Origin: Brevibacillus_H ginsengisoli
Lineage (GTDB): Bacteria > Bacillota > Bacilli > Brevibacillales > Brevibacillaceae
NCBI RefSeq assembly: GCF_050113715.1
Contig: NZ_JBNJQR010000007.1
Location: forward strand, 186,001-250,000
Reading direction: 5' to 3'
DNA length: 64,000 nt
Under the pieces are notes generated by a model. That model worked only from the letters and a program-made list of their open reading frames with translations. It was not told where the DNA came from and did no database searches. A program made the position numbers and the translations under genes. Position 1 is the stretch's first letter, and the number at the start of each line of letters is the position of its first letter. This document shows, piece after piece, positions 43,158 through 52,867 of the stretch.

Positions 43158-44102
43158 TTATACCCCCTGCTCCACTTTTTTCACCCGATTCTCCAATACG
43201 CCGATCCGCTCGATTTCAATTCGCACGACATCTCCATCCTTCAGAAACGCTTGAGGATCCCGCGCGACTCCGACCCCGCCTGGTGTGCCTGTCAAAATCA
43301 CATCTCCTGGCTCCAGCGTCATTAAGCCTGAAAGAAACTCAACCAAATAAGGAACGGTGAAAACTAAATTGCGGGTGTTGGAGCGCTGACGTTCTTCTCC
43401 ATTCACTGTCAAGAACAGTTCCAATCCGGAAGGGTCTCCTAATTCATCCGACGTCACAAGCCACGGTCCCATAGGAGCGCTTCCCTCCACCGTTTTGCCT
43501 TGCAGCCACTCGATGGTTCTTCTTTGAATGTCTCGGTACGTAACATCATTGACGATCGTATACCCCGCTACATAGGCGAGTGCCTGGTCTGCCGAAACGT
43601 TGCGCGCACGCTTACCCACGACAAACGCGAATTCTGCCTCGTAATCCAATTGCTCGGAGATTGGAAAGAAAGGAATATCGTCCTCTGGCCCCACAATCGT
43701 ATTGGCAAACTTGGCAAAGACGACAGGGTAAGGCGGAATCTCTCTTCCCATTTCCATGATGTGTTCGCGATAGTTATGACCCACACAAATCATTTTTCCT
43801 GGCTGCAACACCGGAGCTTCCATCCGTACATCAGCAGCCGAATGAACCACTTTGTATTTCAACGCCCCCGAATGACTCCGAACAAATTCGACCGCCTCCT
43901 TGGCTAAGGCCAAACTGACCTCTCCACCTTGCAAAAACCCAACCATATCCGGCGGAATATACGCGTCAGCAATCTGTTTGGCGCGAATGACTCCCTGAGC
44001 CTCCAGCAAAGACTGGTACGCGTAGTTTAAATCAATGACTTGACCGTCGAGATGACAACCGATTCGTATGAAGCCGTCCGCTTGAAAAGACACTAATTTC
44101 AT
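43158..44102 (-). CDS. Fumarylpyruvate hydrolase (FAH family)
   Basis: 314 residues. FAH domain in the C-terminal two-thirds: ICVGHNYREHIMEMG, FAKFANTIVGPEDDIPF, metal ligands in LDYEAEFAFVVG, GYTIVNDVTYRDIQRR, and LEPGDVILTGTPGGVGVARDP. Splits fumarylpyruvate to fumarate and pyruvate, the last step of the gentisate path. First gene of the second half of the block; RBS AAGGAGAG, with a 68-bp gap to the ligase gene. Confidence 0.9.
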   Translation of the reverse strand: MKLVSFQADGFIRIGCHLDGQVIDLNYAYQSLLEAQGVIRAKQIADAYIPPDMVGFLQGGEVSLALAKEAVEFVRSHSGALKYKVVHSAADVRMEAPVLQPGKMICVGHNYREHIMEMGREIPPYPVVFAKFANTIVGPEDDIPFFPISEQLDYEAEFAFVVGKRARNVSADQALAYVAGYTIVNDVTYRDIQRRTIEWLQGKTVEGSAPMGPWLVTSDELGDPSGLELFLTVNGEERQRSNTRNLVFTVPYLVEFLSGLMTLEPGDVILTGTPGGVGVARDPQAFLKDGDVVRIEIERIGVLENRVKKVEQGV

Positions 44103-44170
44103 ATCCGAACTCTCCTTCTAACCGTTTATCCAATAAATTATTCTATCTATTCAGAAAATTATTAAGAGAC

Positions 44171-45742
44171 TTATCTTAACTCCCGTGCCAGTTTATCCAT
44201 GAGCTCATCTTTTAGCTTTACTTTTTGAATCTTTCCGCTGGCTGTTACAGGGAATCCCTCGACGAATTCGATTCGGTTGGGAATCTTGTAATCCGCTAAA
44301 AGCGATTTCATGTAGGCTTCGATTGCCTCTGCGGTCGCTTCACATCCCGGCTTTAACCGAATCGCGGCACAGATGATTTCTCCCATAACCGAATCCGGTA
44401 AACCCACGACTGCGGCTTCCATAATCTTCGGATGCTGGTAAAGAATTTCTTCAATTTCTTTGGGATAAATGTTATAGCCCCCGCGGATAATCAAATCCTT
44501 CTTGCGCCCTACGATCCGAACATAGCCGTTCTCATCCATCGTTCCCAAATCGCCGGTATAGTACCATCTGTCAGCGTCGAGCGCCTGCGAGGTTTGTTCC
44601 GGCGCTTCAAAATATCCTCTCATGACCCCTAAGCTTCGGCAGGCAATTTCCCCTACCTCGCCTATACCTACAGGCTCTCTAAGATCATTCACAATTTTAA
44701 TTTCCGCTCCAGGGACCGCTTTTCCCACAGTCTCCAAAACATTAATTTCTTCGTCATTCAATAAAGTACACGTTAGGGCGGCGGAGGTTTCGGTCGCTCC
44801 ATAAGACACGCAGATGTTAATCCCCATTCGTTCTCTAAGCTCTTTTACGGTTTCAGCTGGACAAGGTGCCGCTGCGATAATCCCGGTCCTTAATGAGGAT
44901 AAATCATACGTTGCAAAATGTGGATGATTCAACTCGAGAATAAACATGGTCGGAACGGCGTGATGAACCGTGATCTTCTCCTGCTCGATTAAATCCAGCG
45001 CCTGTTGAGCCCTGTATCTCTCTTGTAAAACCAACTTCCCTTGACAGATCATCGCTGTCATTAAGCAGGAAACGAGTCCAAACACGTGAAACAGCGGCAC
45101 AACAACCAAGAACACATCATCCGCGCTGCACTCCAGATTTTCCGCTGTCCGCTTTCCGGTATAGAGGAGATTTTGATGGGTGAGCATCGCCCCCTTGGGA
45201 AATCCGGTTGTTCCAGAGGTATACAGAATCGAGAACACATCTTCAGCAGGATCGATCTCCACAACAGGAGGAGTTTGCCCATGGCCCTGAAGACGAAGAC
45301 TTTGATAGTTCTCCAAATTCTCCTTGTCAAATCTAACGGACACCACTTGATCCACCAGAGGATCAATCAGATCAATCCCGATATTCTCGTCAAACTCAAT
45401 CCCGACAAACACAATTTTGGCTCCAGAGTTTTGAACGATGTACGCCACCTCGTGAGCGCGATACCTTGTATTAAATGGAACCACGATGGCCCCCACTCTT
45501 GCTGCGGCAAAATAGATAGTGACGGTCTCGTGCCAATTAGGTAAACAAACCCCAATACGGTCTCCTTTACGAACTCCCCTCTGTACCAACGCACAGGCAA
45601 GCGCCTCCGCTTCTGCTTGCAGCTCTCGGTAGGTCAGTCTTCTTTTCAAGTCATAGATAGCTTCCTTATCTGGCCTCTGTTGCGCTGCGCGCTCAAGTAA
45701 AGCTGATATCGTCAAGTTCAAGTCATCCATGCCACTTTTCAT
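44171..45742 (-). CDS. Acyl-CoA/aryl-CoA ligase (AMP-forming)
   Basis: 523-residue adenylate-forming enzyme. AMP-binding P-loop SILYTSGTTGFPKGAM, A5 motif CVSYGATETSAALTCT, hinge YYTGDLGTMDENGYVRIVGRKKDLIIRGG, catalytic Lys in PVTASGKIQKVKLKDE. The fourth gene of HBDH-ECH-thiolase-ligase; it should activate the carboxylic acid entering the beta-oxidation steps. Substrate, perhaps a hydroxycinnamate, is inferred. Two in-frame ATGs at the start cannot be told apart by RBS. Confidence 0.9.
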   Translation of the reverse strand: MKSGMDDLNLTISALLERAAQQRPDKEAIYDLKRRLTYRELQAEAEALACALVQRGVRKGDRIGVCLPNWHETVTIYFAAARVGAIVVPFNTRYRAHEVAYIVQNSGAKIVFVGIEFDENIGIDLIDPLVDQVVSVRFDKENLENYQSLRLQGHGQTPPVVEIDPAEDVFSILYTSGTTGFPKGAMLTHQNLLYTGKRTAENLECSADDVFLVVVPLFHVFGLVSCLMTAMICQGKLVLQERYRAQQALDLIEQEKITVHHAVPTMFILELNHPHFATYDLSSLRTGIIAAAPCPAETVKELRERMGINICVSYGATETSAALTCTLLNDEEINVLETVGKAVPGAEIKIVNDLREPVGIGEVGEIACRSLGVMRGYFEAPEQTSQALDADRWYYTGDLGTMDENGYVRIVGRKKDLIIRGGYNIYPKEIEEILYQHPKIMEAAVVGLPDSVMGEIICAAIRLKPGCEATAEAIEAYMKSLLADYKIPNRIEFVEGFPVTASGKIQKVKLKDELMDKLARELR

Positions 45743-45766
45743 CTCCCTGCTTGACCTCTCTTTTGT

Positions 45767-46945
45767 CTACAGCCTTTCCCAGATTGCCGCAATCCCTTGC
45801 CCTCCTCCGATGCAGACAGAGGATGCCCCGTATTTTTTACCTCTCCGTCCCAATTCATAAATCAGAGATAACGTAATTCTTGTTCCCGATGCCGCCAGAG
45901 GATGACCTAAAGCCACAGCTCCACCATTCACATTGCCGATTTCCGGATCAAAGCCTAATTCCTTCTGGCAGGCCAGATATTGGGCGGAAAAGGCTTCATT
46001 GATTTCAATCAGATCCAAATCTTCCATTCTGAGATCAGCTTTTTGCAAGGCTTCCCGGATCGCTGGCACCGGACCGATCCCCATGTATTTCGGCTCCACT
46101 CCGACCACGCTCCAAGAGACTAGACGGGCGATGGGCTTTAGTCCTTTTTGGGCCGCGTAATCGCCTGAGGTTACAATCACGGCAGCGGCTCCGTCCACCA
46201 TTCCACTGGCATTCCCCGGAGTGACGACTCCATTTTCGATAAAACGTGCCTTCAGCTTGCTCAACTTCTCCATGCTGGTGTTTCGCGGGTGTTCATCCTG
46301 ATCGACGCTTATGCTTCCTTTTTTGCCCTCGACGGTGACCGGAACGATCTCTTCTTTCAAGTAGCCCTTTTCCATTGCGGATAAGGCCCGCTGATGGCTG
46401 AGTAAAGCATGCTGATCGATTTCTTCACGGGAAAGCTCATACTTCCTGGCCAAATTCTCGGCGGTGATCGCCATGGTACAATCCCCGTAGGTATCATAAA
46501 GTCCGTCCCACAACCAATCTTCTACAACAGGTGAGCCTAACGGAGTTCCCCATCTCATTCCACGGATGACATGCGGGACCTGACTCATGTTTTCGGCTCC
46601 CCCTGCCAAGACGACGTTAGCGTCTCCTGTACGGATGAATCTGCCCGCTGTGAGGATGGATTCCAGGCCGCTACCGCACAAGCGATTGATCGTCAAAGCC
46701 GGAACCTGGATGGGAAGCTGTGCTTTCAAACCGACATGGCGAGCGAGGTAGTGAGCGTCTCGGCTAGATTGCTGAACGTTCCCGAACACCACATGATCCA
46801 CTTCATTCGGATCGACCTTCGCTTTTCGAAGCGCTTCTTTAGCCGCTATCGCCCCCAAATCCGCAGCGTTTATTTCTTTAAACACTCCACAAACCTCAGT
46901 AAACGGTGTCCGCGCGCCTTCGACTAAAACAATCTCGTTACTCAT
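45767..46945 (-). CDS. Thiolase (3-ketoacyl-CoA thiolase)
   Basis: 392 residues. Nucleophilic Cys90 in NRLCGSGLESI, His in GGAVALGHPLAASGTR, second Cys in SSVCIGGGQGIAAIW. Cleaves the 3-ketoacyl-CoA to acetyl-CoA and the shortened acyl/aroyl-CoA. Start set at ATG (MSNEIVLVEG), two codons after a GTG; directly follows the hydratase gene. Confidence 0.92.
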   Translation of the reverse strand: MSNEIVLVEGARTPFTEVCGVFKEINAADLGAIAAKEALRKAKVDPNEVDHVVFGNVQQSSRDAHYLARHVGLKAQLPIQVPALTINRLCGSGLESILTAGRFIRTGDANVVLAGGAENMSQVPHVIRGMRWGTPLGSPVVEDWLWDGLYDTYGDCTMAITAENLARKYELSREEIDQHALLSHQRALSAMEKGYLKEEIVPVTVEGKKGSISVDQDEHPRNTSMEKLSKLKARFIENGVVTPGNASGMVDGAAAVIVTSGDYAAQKGLKPIARLVSWSVVGVEPKYMGIGPVPAIREALQKADLRMEDLDLIEINEAFSAQYLACQKELGFDPEIGNVNGGAVALGHPLAASGTRITLSLIYELGRRGKKYGASSVCIGGGQGIAAIWERL

Positions 46946-46951
46946 CCGCAC

Positions 46952-47737
46952 TCACTTCCCCACAAAATTCGGTTTTCTTTTTTCCGCGAAAGCCGCCATT
47001 CCTTCTTTGCGATCCTCACTGGCGAATGCAACACCAAAGCAAGCGCTTTCAAGTTCAAGGGCCGTGTTCAAATCCGAATCCGCTCCGCCATTCACGCTCA
47101 TTTTAAGCATCTTCATCGCGACGGAAGGTTTATCCGCCAATTTTTGCGCCCATTCCAAAGCGCAACCCATTAGCTCCGCAGCTGGTACGACCTTATTGAC
47201 CAAGCCATACTCATAGGCTTTTGTTGCGGGAATAATCTCTCCGAAAAACATCAGTTCTTTCGCCCGCGCTTGCCCAATCAATCGCTGTAAGCGCTGTGTT
47301 CCGCCTCCGCCTGGGATAATTCCGAGATTGATTTCCGGCAAACCAAATTTGGCATGTTCCGCGCAGAGCCGTAAATCGCAAGCCAAAGCCAATTCGCTTC
47401 CGCCGCCTAAAGCCAATCCGTTGATAGCGGCGATCACGGGTTTGGATAAGCGCTCGATTCGACCTGTCGCTTTACGAGAATCCTCTCCCATTCTGGCGAC
47501 TTCCACCGGGTCCAACTTCATCATTTCGGTGATGTCCGCTCCCGCTCCAAACGCCTTTTCACCTTTTCCGGTAATAATAACCGCTTGAATTTGATCGTCT
47601 TCATCGATTCGATCCAAGAGCTCGTATAATTCGCGGTACAACTGTCGATTGAACGGATTAAATGGCGGCCGATTCAACGTAATGGTTGCCACTCTGTTTT
47701 CCGCGAAAAATTCCAACGTTTCCAATTGCATGTTCAT
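46952..47737 (-). CDS. Enoyl-CoA hydratase/isomerase
   Basis: 261 residues, crotonase fold. Active-site glutamates in GGGSELALACDL and LPEINLGIIPGGGGTQRL; oxyanion segments KAFGAGADITEM and LALGGG. Hydrates the enoyl-CoA. Because no acyl-CoA dehydrogenase gene is in the block, an already unsaturated acyl-CoA is the natural substrate. Confidence 0.92.
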   Translation of the reverse strand: MNMQLETLEFFAENRVATITLNRPPFNPFNRQLYRELYELLDRIDEDDQIQAVIITGKGEKAFGAGADITEMMKLDPVEVARMGEDSRKATGRIERLSKPVIAAINGLALGGGSELALACDLRLCAEHAKFGLPEINLGIIPGGGGTQRLQRLIGQARAKELMFFGEIIPATKAYEYGLVNKVVPAAELMGCALEWAQKLADKPSVAMKMLKMSVNGGADSDLNTALELESACFGVAFASEDRKEGMAAFAEKRKPNFVGK

Positions 47738-47757
47738 CCACTCCCGTTTTTTTGTTT

Positions 47758-48615
47758 TTATGAATGATAATCGTACCAGCCAGCGCCTGTTTTCTTCCCG
47801 AGACGCCCAGCTCTGATCAAACGTCTCAAGCTTAATGGAGCCGCAAAACGGTCATCCTTGAATTCTTCATAAAAGTAATCCATGACATGAAGGCCAATAT
47901 CGACGCCCGCAAAATCCTGCAAAGTGAACGGTCCCATCGGATAATTCAAGCCAAGCGTGACGGCTTTATCCACGTCCTCAGGAGAAGCCACGCCTTCCTC
48001 CACCAATCGAATCGCTTCAATAAAATGAGGGATCATCACGCGATTGACAATGAATCCTGGGGAGTCCTTCTTCACCTCAATGGGTTCTTTTCCGAGATCC
48101 TTCGCGATATTCATGAGAGTAGCCACAGTGTCGTCACTTGTTTTGAATCCTCTCACCACTTCAACAAGTCTCATAATTTGAGCCGGGTTAAAAAAGTGCA
48201 TTCCGGCCACTCGATCTGGTCGTTTGGTCGCCTCCGCAATCGTTGTGATGGACATCGATGAGGTGTTGGTCGCAAGGATCGCGTCCTCTTTCAGGATTTC
48301 ATCCAATCGACCGAAGATATCTTTTTTCGCTTCAAGATCTTCAATGATCGCTTCGATGACGAGATCGGCTTGTTCCATCTGATTCAGATCGGTTGTCGTC
48401 TTGATTCTTTGCAACGTCTCTGTTTTTTCCTCTTCCGTCAGCTTGCCTTTTTCTATGCTTTTGTTCATCATGGCACTCATTCGACCGATGGCCTTTTCCA
48501 GAAGCGTTTCATTTAAATCCCACAGGATAACCTCAAAACCTTTTAATGCGGCAAGATGCGCGATCCCGCCGCCCATCGTTCCAGCTCCCGTAACACCAAT
48601 GAATTGTATGCTCAT
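47758..48615 (-). CDS. 3-hydroxyacyl-CoA dehydrogenase (3-hydroxybutyryl-CoA type)
   Basis: 285 residues. NAD site GVTGAGTMGGGIAHLAALKG; ATNTSSMSITTIA; catalytic His in GMHFFNPAQIMRLVEVV; NRVMIPHFIEAIRLVEEGVAS in the C-domain. First gene of the ligase operon. Start chosen at MSIQFIG, with AAAGG well placed; the ATG three codons upstream abuts the RBS. Confidence 0.92.
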   Translation of the reverse strand: MSIQFIGVTGAGTMGGGIAHLAALKGFEVILWDLNETLLEKAIGRMSAMMNKSIEKGKLTEEEKTETLQRIKTTTDLNQMEQADLVIEAIIEDLEAKKDIFGRLDEILKEDAILATNTSSMSITTIAEATKRPDRVAGMHFFNPAQIMRLVEVVRGFKTSDDTVATLMNIAKDLGKEPIEVKKDSPGFIVNRVMIPHFIEAIRLVEEGVASPEDVDKAVTLGLNYPMGPFTLQDFAGVDIGLHVMDYFYEEFKDDRFAAPLSLRRLIRAGRLGKKTGAGWYDYHS

Positions 48616-48748
48616 AACTTTCATCCTTTCAAGAAGATTCTATAAACATCATTTTAATATTCTTTATATTCTAAATTATAAGTGTACTTTTGATAGGAGA
48701 ATACGTTTACCAAGATGGAAAAAGATCAGGTCTTTCATACACCGTGCA

Positions 48749-50953
48749 CTAATCCTGTAAAACGAACAGATCATACAGCTTATAGGCCAGCATCAGATTG
48801 AACCGTTCCTCAGCGTCTTCAATATTGACACTCAACAAACTGCTGATTTTCTCCAGTCGGTACTTCAAAGAGCTGCGGTGAATATACAGATGTTCTGCCG
48901 TGTCTTTGAGATTCCCATTCATCATCAAGTACACCCTCAAAGTGTCAAACAATTCTTTTCCCTTGCCGTTCCCATAGTTTAAGAGAGGCTCCAGGTGATT
49001 TTTGAAAAACATTTTGGCCGTAAACGTCTCTTGGAGCTCGGATAAAACAGAGTAAGATCCAAGGTTCTCAAAGCTTAAGAATTTTTTGTTGGAGAAACGG
49101 CCACTCACTATTTTCAGCGCCTGCAAAGCTTGACGGTAACAGATGTAATAGTCCTCGACGCTTTGGGTAGCTGCGCTGATCCCTAAGAAAATATCAATCC
49201 CCTGCATATCCGTAGAAAGAATTCTCTTCATTCGGTTATAGATGATTCCCCAGTAGTTGGGGGCTTCCTGTTCTTTTTTCTCAGAAACAATCAGAACATA
49301 AAGGCCCTCTTTTTTGGTCACGATGATTCCCTGATCGAATTGCAGGAGATCCTCTCGAATTTTCTCCCACAGCCATGTCTTTTTGGCTTCAAGCGTCAAC
49401 AAGTCTTCTTCTACCGAAATCTTCTCACTGCTTACAATGGAAAAAACACCGATCTTGTTGGGTTGAAAAATATTCAGGTTAAACAGGTTGGCATATTCGA
49501 TTAATTTTTCCTTGTCCTCGATCTTCTCAACAAACAGTTGATGAATAAATCCATCCTTCACCTGTTCTCTCATATCCAAAATGAGCTTCTGCTTGATAAA
49601 TTGAATGGCATACACATTCAGCGCATGGTTCAACGTCATCCGCACGACCATGTCGATTTCTTTTCGATTGATTCTTAGTCCCAGATATCCCAGCAGATCG
49701 CCGCCGCCAACCACCTGCCAAATGCCAAATTCATTCTTTTGCTCATCTTTTATCCACTGTTCCTGACTATTGGGGTTGGCGATCTTCCATTTCTCGCGGT
49801 CCAATTGCTCGAACATGGGGGCCAGCAATTCCATACTCCCCAAAGAACACGAAATAGGGCGCAAAAAACGGTCAAACAGGACAACCGCACGACCAAGCAT
49901 GTGCGAAAGTGACTTGGTGATTTCCAGGAAGCCTTCCCCCACTAACGTCTGCTTCACCAATTCCTGATGATGAACCATTAGCTTTTCCAGGCGAACCTTA
50001 TCCTCCATTTCCGCTTTATACAGCCTTGCATTCTCGATCAGGACAGAAACGTGGGAAGATAGAAACTGCAAAAGATCCACATCTTCTTTGGTAAATGTCC
50101 GCTCGTTGCCCTTTTTCACATGAAGCACGCCAATGGTTTTGAGATTAACGATCAGGGGAATCGTGATTTCTGACCCGCCCTCTCTCTCCAGATGGGGGAA
50201 ATAGTGGCATAAGTGATCATTTTCTCCGATGTTGATTCTTGCAACCGACAGCCTATCGCCAAACGAAGGCGCCTGATAGATGAAGCAGTTTTGGACTTCG
50301 TCGTACAAATAAATAGAAGCGGACCCAGCATGAGTGCCTTTGCCGGCTCTTTCAGTTATATTGCCAATCAATTGTTCAATCGAGGAACCCAGAAACACGT
50401 TCTCTTTAAGCCATTCCATTCCATTAATTTTCTTTTTCTCATTTTCTTTGCTCAATGCCATCCCAATCGCAACGGCAATGTCCTTGCCAAATTCCTCGAA
50501 TAGTTTATCCGCGTTCCGGATTAAAGGAACCTCATGGCGAAAACCGATCGCACATATCCCAAGGCTATTGGAAGCGCTTTCTTTTATTGGGACGGTGAAC
50601 CAGGTGGCAAACCCTTCGCTCTGCAGATCATTGAGGAAATCGCATGTATCTTCTTCTGCAAATTCGTCTTTACAACAATTGGACAGTTTAAAAAACCGAT
50701 CCGAGCAAGCGGTTTGGTCCATGGGGAATTTCTCCTCGAAGCTCTGACCAAATCCTTTGCTGACTTTCAAATCTAGAACATCTTTGGTTTTTAAAATGAT
50801 CGAAACATAGTCACATTCAAACCGATCCCAAAAAGACTCGATAAGACAATGAAGCGTCTCATCTAACGTGTCGAATTTAACTAATTGTCTCGAAATCGTA
50901 CGCAGGTGCAGATCCGTCTTATCAATCCACTGGTTTCGTTCAATGTAGTTCAT
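48749..50953 (-). CDS. GAF-domain/PucR-type transcriptional regulator
   Basis: 734 residues. Two GAF sensor domains (about 30-170 and 195-310), a middle CdaR/GGDEF-like region, and the PucR C-terminal HTH (DTAEHLYIHRSSLKYRLEKISSLLSV, about 675-725). GAF-PucR regulators commonly activate aromatic or purine catabolic operons. It lies between the monooxygenase pair and the ligase operon in the same direction, so it is the likely activator of the block. The 130 bp to the dehydrogenase gene are AT-rich and probably its target promoter. Confidence 0.85.
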   Translation of the reverse strand: MNYIERNQWIDKTDLHLRTISRQLVKFDTLDETLHCLIESFWDRFECDYVSIILKTKDVLDLKVSKGFGQSFEEKFPMDQTACSDRFFKLSNCCKDEFAEEDTCDFLNDLQSEGFATWFTVPIKESASNSLGICAIGFRHEVPLIRNADKLFEEFGKDIAVAIGMALSKENEKKKINGMEWLKENVFLGSSIEQLIGNITERAGKGTHAGSASIYLYDEVQNCFIYQAPSFGDRLSVARINIGENDHLCHYFPHLEREGGSEITIPLIVNLKTIGVLHVKKGNERTFTKEDVDLLQFLSSHVSVLIENARLYKAEMEDKVRLEKLMVHHQELVKQTLVGEGFLEITKSLSHMLGRAVVLFDRFLRPISCSLGSMELLAPMFEQLDREKWKIANPNSQEQWIKDEQKNEFGIWQVVGGGDLLGYLGLRINRKEIDMVVRMTLNHALNVYAIQFIKQKLILDMREQVKDGFIHQLFVEKIEDKEKLIEYANLFNLNIFQPNKIGVFSIVSSEKISVEEDLLTLEAKKTWLWEKIREDLLQFDQGIIVTKKEGLYVLIVSEKKEQEAPNYWGIIYNRMKRILSTDMQGIDIFLGISAATQSVEDYYICYRQALQALKIVSGRFSNKKFLSFENLGSYSVLSELQETFTAKMFFKNHLEPLLNYGNGKGKELFDTLRVYLMMNGNLKDTAEHLYIHRSSLKYRLEKISSLLSVNIEDAEERFNLMLAYKLYDLFVLQD

Positions 50954-50987
50954 GTAGCCCCCACCTTAACCATCATCTAAATACGGG

Positions 50988-51022
50988 AAAAGAGTTGATG
51001 AAATCATATCATCAACTCTTTT
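50988..51022 (-). terminator. Terminator of the monooxygenase pair
   Basis: Perfect 14-bp stem AAAAGAGTTGATGA with its complement and a 7-nt loop, followed on the minus strand by CCCG and T-poor sequence; the U-run is the TTTT closing the stem. It lies between the 195-residue gene and the regulator gene. Confidence 0.8.
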
Positions 51023-51028
51023 GTTTAA

Positions 51029-51616
51029 TTACAGGACGTAAAATGTTTCATTCGCCATTCCTAAAGGCCAATGTCCGCTTTCAAAAACTTCAACGAGTGG
51101 CATAAACGGGTTGCTTTCAAATCCTTCAAGATCAGCGAGCGTTTCCCAAGCGCACGCCAATCCGAAAAGATACAAGACAAAACCGACAGCCGTCTTCACC
51201 ATCGAGGCTCCGAACTCTTCAAACTCACGGAATATTCCTTGAAATGAGCTGTGAAAGAGAAGCTCGGGCACATGGTCAATCGTATAGGACAAGACGTCAA
51301 GTCTTCCCGTCTCTTCCGCTTTCTCTCTTATTTTTCGAGGAATGTTTGAGATATGTGACCAGATCGGACTTTGCTCCAATCTCATCCCTTCGATAAATGC
51401 AGGGAGTTCTTTTTTCGTCATCCATAACACTTGATACCCATCAATGCCTAACAGGTCGGTACATTCTCGAATCGCTTGCTCCGCTTCGCTTTGACCACTT
51501 TGCTTTCCTACAGCCTGGAACCACTCCATTTGAGTCAGACGAGTGATCAGGCTGACTACTTTTTCACCATTGGGACCATAGACTTGTGCGTCTGAACTAT
51601 GTGTAGCCGTTACCAT
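51029..51616 (-). CDS. Unrecognised protein paired with flavin monooxygenase
   Basis: 195 residues, soluble, mostly helical. A C-terminal segment with aromatic residues (MVKTAVGFVLYLFGLACAWETLADLEG) may be a helix packing against a partner. Family not recognised. Strong RBS GAGGAG. It follows the monooxygenase gene by 18 bp in one unit with a terminator behind it. Possibilities: accessory subunit, or a substrate-range modifier; neither can be shown. Confidence 0.7.
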   Translation of the reverse strand: MVTATHSSDAQVYGPNGEKVVSLITRLTQMEWFQAVGKQSGQSEAEQAIRECTDLLGIDGYQVLWMTKKELPAFIEGMRLEQSPIWSHISNIPRKIREKAEETGRLDVLSYTIDHVPELLFHSSFQGIFREFEEFGASMVKTAVGFVLYLFGLACAWETLADLEGFESNPFMPLVEVFESGHWPLGMANETFYVL

Positions 51617-51634
51617 TTCATCAACTCCTCATGA

Positions 51635-52867
51635 CTAATATTTCGTGGATAGCTGCGGCGGTCCGGATTTGGGTCCATACGGTCCTTCGTCGAGCCACCT
51701 TCCCAAGCGCGGCATGATTGGCGCTAATGAAGCGGCAACTTCTCGTTTCATATTGATCATCGGAGAACTTCCCTGAATGTGTTCAAGTGCGATACCTGCG
51801 CAATCCCGGTTATATTGTGCCGCAATTTTGCGTTCCTCGGCCGCGTCCAGTATCGCTTGCTTGGCGGTATTGCGATCAGATGAGTGGATTGCCGCATGAA
51901 TGCCTTTCGCCGCTATCAGTGCATCAGGCACACCCGAGTTCATCCCGCGAGCACCAAATGGCGCGAAAAGATGTGCGGCTTCTCCGGCGAGCAGCACTCG
52001 ACCATGGGCGTCCGTAAAGCTTTGTGCAACGACCTGATAAAATTGGTACGTAGACACCCAGGTAATGCGATCAGCATATTTGGGATCCATTACTTTTGGC
52101 AGCCATTTGCGAACTCCCTCAACGCCACCGAACTCTTGTGGATCGTCTCCTTCAAGCAGCTGCAAATCTACCCTCCAACCGCCTGCAAATGGCACGTATA
52201 GTACATTCCTGCCACCAATCGCGGGATGTTGATAGTGAAAAACACGTTCAAGCGGTAACGGATTGTCCGCATCTTCTTTGACATCCACGACAAGGAAGAA
52301 GTCGTTGGTGCGTGGACCTTCCATCTCGATTCCAAGCGACTTTCGGACAGTTGAACGAGCTCCATCCGCGGCGATCAAATACTCCGCTGTCCATACTGAG
52401 CCCGATTCTGTTCTTACAGTCACTCCCTGGTCATCTGTTGTGACATCCTGGACAGGAGTGCTCCACACAAATTCCACTCCCGCATCAAGGCAAGCCTCAT
52501 ATAAAAAGCGTTCAGCTTCAACCTGCGGGAGACTAGAAAATGGCGGGAGTTCATTCGCACTTGGAGTCGGGTACTTTTTTACATAGACTTCGTTATCCCG
52601 ATACAACGTGCGTTTGACTGGCCAGACAACTCCATTTTCCGCAAAAGTAAACCCGAGTCCAGGATAGATGTCTTCAAGATGCTTTAAGGTTGCTTTATGC
52701 AAATAGATCGCTCTGCTACCCGGCCGAGTACGCCCCTCAGCCTCTGCCTCCAATATGGTTGCTTGTATTCCAAGTTTTCGAAGTGCCAGGGCTGCCGTCA
52801 AACCGATCGGTCCAGCGCCAATAACCAAAGCTTGACGGTGAAACTGATTGCTATCGTGAGTACTCAT
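51635..52867 (-). CDS. Class A FAD-dependent aromatic hydroxylase
   Basis: 410 residues. Rossmann GAGPIGLTAALALRKLGI, DG motif (AADGARSTVRKSLGI) and GD region. That last motif reads GEAAHLFAPFGARGMNSG, with Glu where most family members have Asp. MhpA/3-hydroxybenzoate hydroxylase-like. Proposed to hydroxylate a monohydroxybenzoate (3- or 2-hydroxy) to gentisate. Start chosen at the ATG behind AGGAGG; 12 upstream codons are ignored. Confidence 0.87.
   Translation of the reverse strand: MSTHDSNQFHRQALVIGAGPIGLTAALALRKLGIQATILEAEAEGRTRPGSRAIYLHKATLKHLEDIYPGLGFTFAENGVVWPVKRTLYRDNEVYVKKYPTPSANELPPFSSLPQVEAERFLYEACLDAGVEFVWSTPVQDVTTDDQGVTVRTESGSVWTAEYLIAADGARSTVRKSLGIEMEGPRTNDFFLVVDVKEDADNPLPLERVFHYQHPAIGGRNVLYVPFAGGWRVDLQLLEGDDPQEFGGVEGVRKWLPKVMDPKYADRITWVSTYQFYQVVAQSFTDAHGRVLLAGEAAHLFAPFGARGMNSGVPDALIAAKGIHAAIHSSDRNTAKQAILDAAEERKIAAQYNRDCAGIALEHIQGSSPMINMKREVAASLAPIMPRLGRWLDEGPYGPKSGPPQLSTKY

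Noticed and set aside
48620..48745. Sigma-54 promoter before the aromatic CoA operon
   Set aside because: No GG-N10-GC element found in this AT-rich gap; the block appears to be under the PucR-type regulator instead.
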